This document shows, one piece after another, positions 60,789 to 64,000 of a stretch of 64,000 bases of DNA. The stretch's first letter is position 1; each line of letters begins with the position of its first letter. Location: NCBI GenBank assembly GCA_048270425.1, contig JBLWSY010000007.1:1-64000 (forward strand), written 5' to 3'. Below the pieces are notes generated by a model. That model saw only the letters and a list, made by a program, of their open reading frames with translations. It searched no databases and had not been told where the DNA came from. The DNA is from Oceanospirillum sp048270425. GTDB taxonomy: Bacteria; Pseudomonadota; Gammaproteobacteria; Pseudomonadales; Halomonadaceae. A program made the position numbers and the translations under genes.

Positions 60789-60821
60789 CTTGGGTTCCCT
60801 CACCCCAACTAATAAAAAGGT
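60789..60821 (+). promoter_or_regulatory. preQ1-I riboswitch controlling yhhQ
   Basis: P1 is UUGGG (60790-60794) with CCCAA (60804-60808); the loop UUCCCUCAC begins with the class-typical UUC and ends with the C that pairs preQ1. The A-rich tail CUAAUAAAAAGG folds back so that CCU of the loop (60798-60800) pairs with AGG (60818-60820) to make P2. That AGG is the yhhQ Shine-Dalgarno, so preQ1 would shut off translation. It closely resembles the Thermoanaerobacter tengcongensis aptamer. Confidence 0.85.
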
Positions 60822-60828
60822 GTCACTG

Positions 60829-61497
60829 ATGAGTGCATTCACGTCTGCTCAACAGCGCAAAGCGCTGACCTGGCTGGTGGGTTTCCACCTGCTGATCATT
60901 ACCTCCAGTAACTATCTGGTGCAGTTGCCGTTCACCCTGTTTGGTTTTCACACCACCTGGGGCGCGTTCAGTTTTCCCTTTATCTTTCTGGCAACCGACC
61001 TCACCGTCCGCATCTTTGGTGCTCAGATGGCGCGTAAAATCATCTTTAAAGTGATGCTGCCTGCGCTGCTGGTCTCTTATGGTTTGTCGGTACTCTTCTT
61101 TGAAGGCGCGTTTCAGGGCTTTGCTCAACTGACCGAGTTCAACCTGTTTGTTGCCCGCATCGCCGTTGCCAGCTTTATGGCCTACGTACTGGGGCAGATT
61201 CTGGACGTGCACGTCTTTAACCGCCTGCGTCAGGCGGGCCCCTGGTGGGTCGCGCCAACCCTGTCTACCATTCTGGGTAACGCACTGGATACACTGGCCT
61301 TCTTTGCCATCGCCTTCTACAACAGCCCGGACGCCTTTATGGCGGAACACTGGACTGAGATCGCCATGGTCGATTACGTGTTCAAGATCCTGATCTCCCT
61401 GTTCCTGTTTGTGCCTATGTACGGCGTACTGCTTAACTACCTCAGCGGTAAACTGACTCAGGTACGTGACGAGCTGAAAACACAGCAGGCGCTATAA
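60829..61497 (+). CDS. yhhQ: Queuosine precursor transporter YhhQ
   Basis: A 222-residue membrane protein of the YhhQ/COG1738 family, importing preQ0/preQ1 for tRNA queuosine modification. About six TM segments; FLATDLTVRIFGAQMARK is the conserved E/D-R-x-F-G block, and IASFMAYVLGQILDVHVF with APTLSTILGNALDT the second. ATG 60829 follows AGGTG at 8 nt; an upstream TTG at 60790 would start inside the riboswitch and is rejected. The riboswitch fits the transport role. Confidence 0.94.
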   Translation: MSAFTSAQQRKALTWLVGFHLLIITSSNYLVQLPFTLFGFHTTWGAFSFPFIFLATDLTVRIFGAQMARKIIFKVMLPALLVSYGLSVLFFEGAFQGFAQLTEFNLFVARIAVASFMAYVLGQILDVHVFNRLRQAGPWWVAPTLSTILGNALDTLAFFAIAFYNSPDAFMAEHWTEIAMVDYVFKILISLFLFVPMYGVLLNYLSGKLTQVRDELKTQQAL

Positions 61498-61535
61498 GCA
61501 CCGTTTGCTTACAGCGAAAGAACAGAGGGGTTCAG

Positions 61536-61570
61536 AAAGCGGCTTAACGAAAGTTAAGCCGCTTTTTTTT
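61536..61570 (+). terminator. Intrinsic terminator after yhhQ
   Basis: AAAGCGGCTTAAC-GAAA-GTTAAGCCGCTTT with a GNRA tetraloop and eight T. Its T-tract end supplies the first bases of the retron promoter's TTGACA. Confidence 0.95.
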
Positions 61571-61598
61571 GACATGAATTATTTGAGCTGCTAATAAT
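61569..61598 (+). promoter_or_regulatory. Retron promoter
   Basis: TTGACA (61569-61574), 18-bp spacer, AATAAT (61593-61598), a strong sigma70-like pair. Start of transcription is expected near 61605, within a base or two of the a1 arm at 61606. This coincidence supports both calls. Confidence 0.75.
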
Positions 61599-61605
61599 AT
61601 GGCCG

Positions 61606-61735
61606 CCCGCCCAAGTATTAATCTTGGTGGTTTTAAATGCTACTAAATGACAATGATGTTACCTCAAATCGTATCAGTGGTGGTTTAGCCGATCAGGCAG
61701 CTGAATGTAAATACGAAAAGTGAAATATGGGCGGG
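61606..61735 (+). ncRNA. Predicted retron msr-msd RNA
   Basis: Eight-base inverted repeats CCCGCCCA (61606-61613, a1) and TGGGCGGG (61728-61735, a2) bracket a ~114-nt AT-rich core just before the reverse transcriptase, as in retrons. Inside, UGACA-AUGA-UGUUA (61648-61661) is a short msr-like hairpin. CGTAT (61670-61674)/ATACG (61711-61715), CAG/CTG, then GCC-GATCA-GGC (61688-61698) nest into an msd-like stem. G61615, the first G after a1, is the candidate branching guanosine. No similarity search was possible; the exact RNA-DNA boundary is unknown. Confidence 0.68.
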
Positions 61736-61742
61736 TTTTCTA

Positions 61743-63467
61743 ATGTTTACAAAAGGTCAGGACGATTTTTTTCCAGAATTAGGTCCATTGACGACACCTA
61801 GCGATCTGGCATTCCTTTTAGGAACTGAGTTGCCCAAGCTTAACTATATGCTGTATGTAATTGGCGTTGATTCTCAATATACAGACTTCACAATCGATAA
61901 GAAAAATGGCGATAAAAGAGTCATAAGTAAACCTAGTCGACGTTTATCCATTCTACAGTCTAGGATGAAACCTCTACTTGAAAATTTATATAGGCCATCA
62001 GCCGCTGCTTCAGCCTTTATTAAAGGACGAGGGATTGTTCATAATGCAAAAAAACACGTGAAAAAAAACGTTGTTTTTAATGTGGATTTGAAAGATTTTT
62101 TTGGAAGTATCAACTTTGGAAGAGTTTACGGTCTTTTAAAAGCTAAGCCTTATAGCTTGAATTCAGATGTTGCTCGCATAATAGCCCATTTATGTTGTTA
62201 TAATAAAGTCCTGCCTCAAGGGGCTCCTACTTCGCCAGTTATATCAAATATGATTTGTAGGAAGCTGGATAGAGATTTAAGTTTTTTGGCTAAAAATAAT
62301 TTTTGTTATTATACGAGATATGCTGATGATATAACCTTTTCTTCACATAAGGTCGAAAATAACTCTATATACAGTATTTCTTCGAGGCAGGCATCTGAAG
62401 AGCTGATTGAAACTGTGGTCTCTAATGGTTTTATTATTAATAGTTCTAAAACAAGGCTTCAGCTATTTGATGAGCGTCAAGTTGTTACAGGTTTGAAAGT
62501 AAATAGAAAAATTAATGTTGATAGGCGATATGTTAGGAAAACTCGTGCATTAATCCATGAGTTAAATCTAGATGTAGCGACTGCAAATCAAAAATTTAAA
62601 GAAATATCTGGTGATGAAGCCGCCTGCCTTGAAAGTGTTGTGCATGGTCGTATTAGCTATATAGGTATGGTGAAGGGGTTAGAGTCAAGTGTCTACCAAG
62701 GTTTGGCGACTAAATTTAATAATATTGATACTGATATTAAGGTCTCTTTGGCACCAAAAGATAAGAATGAAAGCCTAGAAAATCAATTGCATTTTTATGG
62801 GTATAAAAACAGAGCCAGAATTGAGTCTAGTGTTTTTGTTATGACCTTTGAGGGTGTTGAGGGGCTTGACGAGGATTGCCAGCTGGTTCAGGGGACCGCT
62901 TTTCTTTTTGAAAAGGGGCGTATTATTACCGCTAGCCATACTTTCTCAAAAGCTGGAGACCCTAGCTTTTGTTATTTATTTAAAGTACGAGATCCTAGTG
63001 TTAAATATAAAGCTAAATTAGTTTGGCGTTGTAAGGGGGCTGATATTGCTGAGCTTGTGTTTGTAGATGATAAGCCAAGTAAATTAAGAGGGTTTGACTT
63101 ATCTCCTACGTTAGAACCCCATCATGGTTATATGCTTTCTGTGGTTGGTTTTCCTGAGTATACGCTTAGTAACTCCAATGTAAGTATAATTTGTTGTAAT
63201 GTAATAAATACATCGATAATTAGTACTTTCTTTCACGCTGATATTGACAAGAATATTTTAGCTGGAAATAGCGGCGGTCCTGTATTGAATTCTTATATGC
63301 AGCTGGTTGGCATTGCTGTTCGTGGTGCTACAGTTTCTTCTGATGGCCGTGAAACAAATCTAGAAGGCACTGGTAAGTTTGTTTCGGCGAAGCATATTCC
63401 TGATAAAACGATATTCTCAGAGGAGAAGGAAGTTGAGGAAAACGAAAATGATAAGTACTTTGCCTAG
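61743..63467 (+). CDS. Retron reverse transcriptase fused to trypsin-like serine protease
   Basis: A 574-residue two-domain protein. Residues 1-330 are a retron-type RT: NAKKH at 101-105 (retron NAxxH), VDLKDFFGSI at 114-123, LPQGAPTSP at 157-165, catalytic YADD at 193-196, NGFIINSSKTR at 228-238 and the retron VTG at 248-250. Residues about 365-555 are a trypsin-like protease with H399 in TASH, D434 in ADIAE and S510 in GNSGGP, so the triad is complete. Predicted role: making msDNA whose integrity gates the protease, in phage defence. The gene is AT-rich, unlike its neighbours, and has no classic Shine-Dalgarno beyond the a2 GGCGGG. Confidence 0.9.
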   Translation: MFTKGQDDFFPELGPLTTPSDLAFLLGTELPKLNYMLYVIGVDSQYTDFTIDKKNGDKRVISKPSRRLSILQSRMKPLLENLYRPSAAASAFIKGRGIVHNAKKHVKKNVVFNVDLKDFFGSINFGRVYGLLKAKPYSLNSDVARIIAHLCCYNKVLPQGAPTSPVISNMICRKLDRDLSFLAKNNFCYYTRYADDITFSSHKVENNSIYSISSRQASEELIETVVSNGFIINSSKTRLQLFDERQVVTGLKVNRKINVDRRYVRKTRALIHELNLDVATANQKFKEISGDEAACLESVVHGRISYIGMVKGLESSVYQGLATKFNNIDTDIKVSLAPKDKNESLENQLHFYGYKNRARIESSVFVMTFEGVEGLDEDCQLVQGTAFLFEKGRIITASHTFSKAGDPSFCYLFKVRDPSVKYKAKLVWRCKGADIAELVFVDDKPSKLRGFDLSPTLEPHHGYMLSVVGFPEYTLSNSNVSIICCNVINTSIISTFFHADIDKNILAGNSGGPVLNSYMQLVGIAVRGATVSSDGRETNLEGTGKFVSAKHIPDKTIFSEEKEVEENENDKYFA

Positions 63468-63565
63468 TATTTATCTGGGTAAATAAAGAAAGCCTACTAC
63501 TACTGAAAGTAATAAAGAGAACACCGATAATCCTGAAGAATAGCTATCTGGCTATAGATGGATTC

Positions 63566-63835
63566 TTAGAGCAACTCGCTATGACTACCAATTCTGGCGA
63601 GTTGTAACCTTCCATCTTTCACCCGATAGATCAGCAGTAAGTCCGGTTTGATATGGCAGTCTCTGAAACTGAGCCAGTTTCCGGTAAGCGCATGATCTGC
63701 ATAACGGGCTTCGAGTATTTCTTCCCGCTGCAGTTTTGAGATGACATTCCCGACTTCAAGAATATCGGGAATGCTCAATTTGGTGACTTTTTTAAAATCC
63801 TTTTTGAACTGGTTCGAGTATTCAAGCTTGAGCAT
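63566..63835 (-). CDS. yafQ: YafQ-family mRNA interferase toxin
   Basis: An 89-residue RelE/YafQ-type toxin. FKKDFKK near the N-terminus, ALTGNWLSFRDCHIKPDLLLIYR with the conserved H-x-K/R-P-D-x-L-L-I-Y core and a late ARIGSHSEL with the terminal catalytic-region His are the YafQ signature. It would cut mRNA on ribosomes when freed from its antitoxin. ATG 63835 is chosen over the GTG one codon earlier. Overlaps the antitoxin gene by 14 bp. Confidence 0.92.
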   Translation of the reverse strand: MLKLEYSNQFKKDFKKVTKLSIPDILEVGNVISKLQREEILEARYADHALTGNWLSFRDCHIKPDLLLIYRVKDGRLQLARIGSHSELL

Positions 63836-64000
63836 CACCTACTTTCCCTTCCGTGAGTTCGTATAGCAGCTCATCCACTGAATCTGCGGTGTTTCCTCGT
63901 CCTTCATCCAGCTCTTTCATGGCTGCAAGTGTGGTTTTGTTCGGCTGACGGGCTTTCAGCTCAAAGGGAATTCCACCGTGATTGATAACGGCTTTGGCGA
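63822..64000 (-). CDS. dinJ: RelB/DinJ-family antitoxin, 5' part beyond window
   Basis: The visible 58 or so C-terminal residues read AKAVINHGGIPFELK then KTTLAAMKELDEGRG and end in GDAQA. G-I-P-F-x-L-x and the following helix with the E-L-x-x-G-x-G pattern match DinJ/RelB antitoxins. The start codon is outside the window. It overlaps the toxin start by 14 bp, the usual antitoxin-first operon, which also represses its own promoter. Confidence 0.9.
   Translation of the reverse strand, partial: AKAVINHGGIPFELKARQPNKTTLAAMKELDEGRGNTADSVDELLYELTEGKVGDAQA

Noticed and set aside
60790..60828. TTG start giving YhhQ a 13-residue extension
   Set aside because: The extension would be the preQ1 riboswitch; ATG 60829 has AGGTG at the right distance.
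1..64000. CRISPR arrays, insertion sequences, prophage genes
   Set aside because: No regularly spaced direct repeats with spacers, no transposase, integrase or phage structural motif was seen in any frame.

Overview
The window is a stretch of gammaproteobacterial chromosome. Gene content (fadH, pepN, slyD, nadK, yhhQ, YeaC/DUF1315, DUF2797, DUF1853 and class-typical TonB receptors), moderate GC and Pseudomonas/Oceanospirillales-like operon fragments suggest a marine Oceanospirillaceae-type bacterium (Amphritea, Neptuniibacter or Marinobacterium relatives). That placement is inference from family resemblance, not a computed phylogeny.

Layout. 1-74 is a tRNA-Asp cut by the left edge. 0.1-20.6 kb is ordinary metabolism: an AraC regulator divergent from fadH, a PLP enzyme, a DyP peroxidase with a long tail, a late cobalamin operon (cobT-cobS-cobC), a class II aldolase, EamA and LysE exporters, a ZntR-like regulator with a metal permease behind a textbook MerR-type promoter, NAD kinase, rhomboid protease, DUF1315, DUF2797 and a split YeeE/YedE transporter. 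20.6-29 kb carries a GGDEF-EAL protein, pepN, slyD and an Aer-like chemoreceptor.

29-50 kb is a metal-acquisition region. It holds a catecholate-type TonB receptor, a heme receptor, a HmuY-like lipoprotein, HmuS, divergent hmuTUV, a HutZ/HugZ-type heme-utilisation protein, a two-component system, and a long operon of PepSY membrane protein, DUF2271, DUF4198, two small exported or anchored proteins, a ZnuA-like ABC transporter and a second, ligand-poor binding protein. Fur-box-like sequences stand in front of nearly every transcription unit. The DUF2271 protein carries a flavinylation-like motif, so the last operon may be a periplasmic flavin-dependent metal reductase coupled to uptake.

50-61.5 kb holds a CheX-like protein, PhhB, a TonB copper receptor with an unexplained structured leader, a YceI protein, two LysR regulators, a tiny divergent ORF whose ribosome-binding site lies inside a hairpin, an ABC exporter, and yhhQ preceded by a preQ1-I riboswitch that sequesters the yhhQ Shine-Dalgarno.

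61.57-63.47 kb is the most unusual part: an AT-rich retron. A good sigma70-like promoter begins on the T-tract of the yhhQ terminator. Its predicted start coincides with the a1 arm of a ~130-nt msr-msd-like RNA, whose a2 arm ends 7 nt before a retron reverse transcriptase (NAxxH, YADD, VTG) fused to a trypsin-like serine protease with an intact His-Asp-Ser triad. A YafQ/DinJ-type toxin-antitoxin pair follows and runs off the right edge, suggesting the start of a defence or mobile island.
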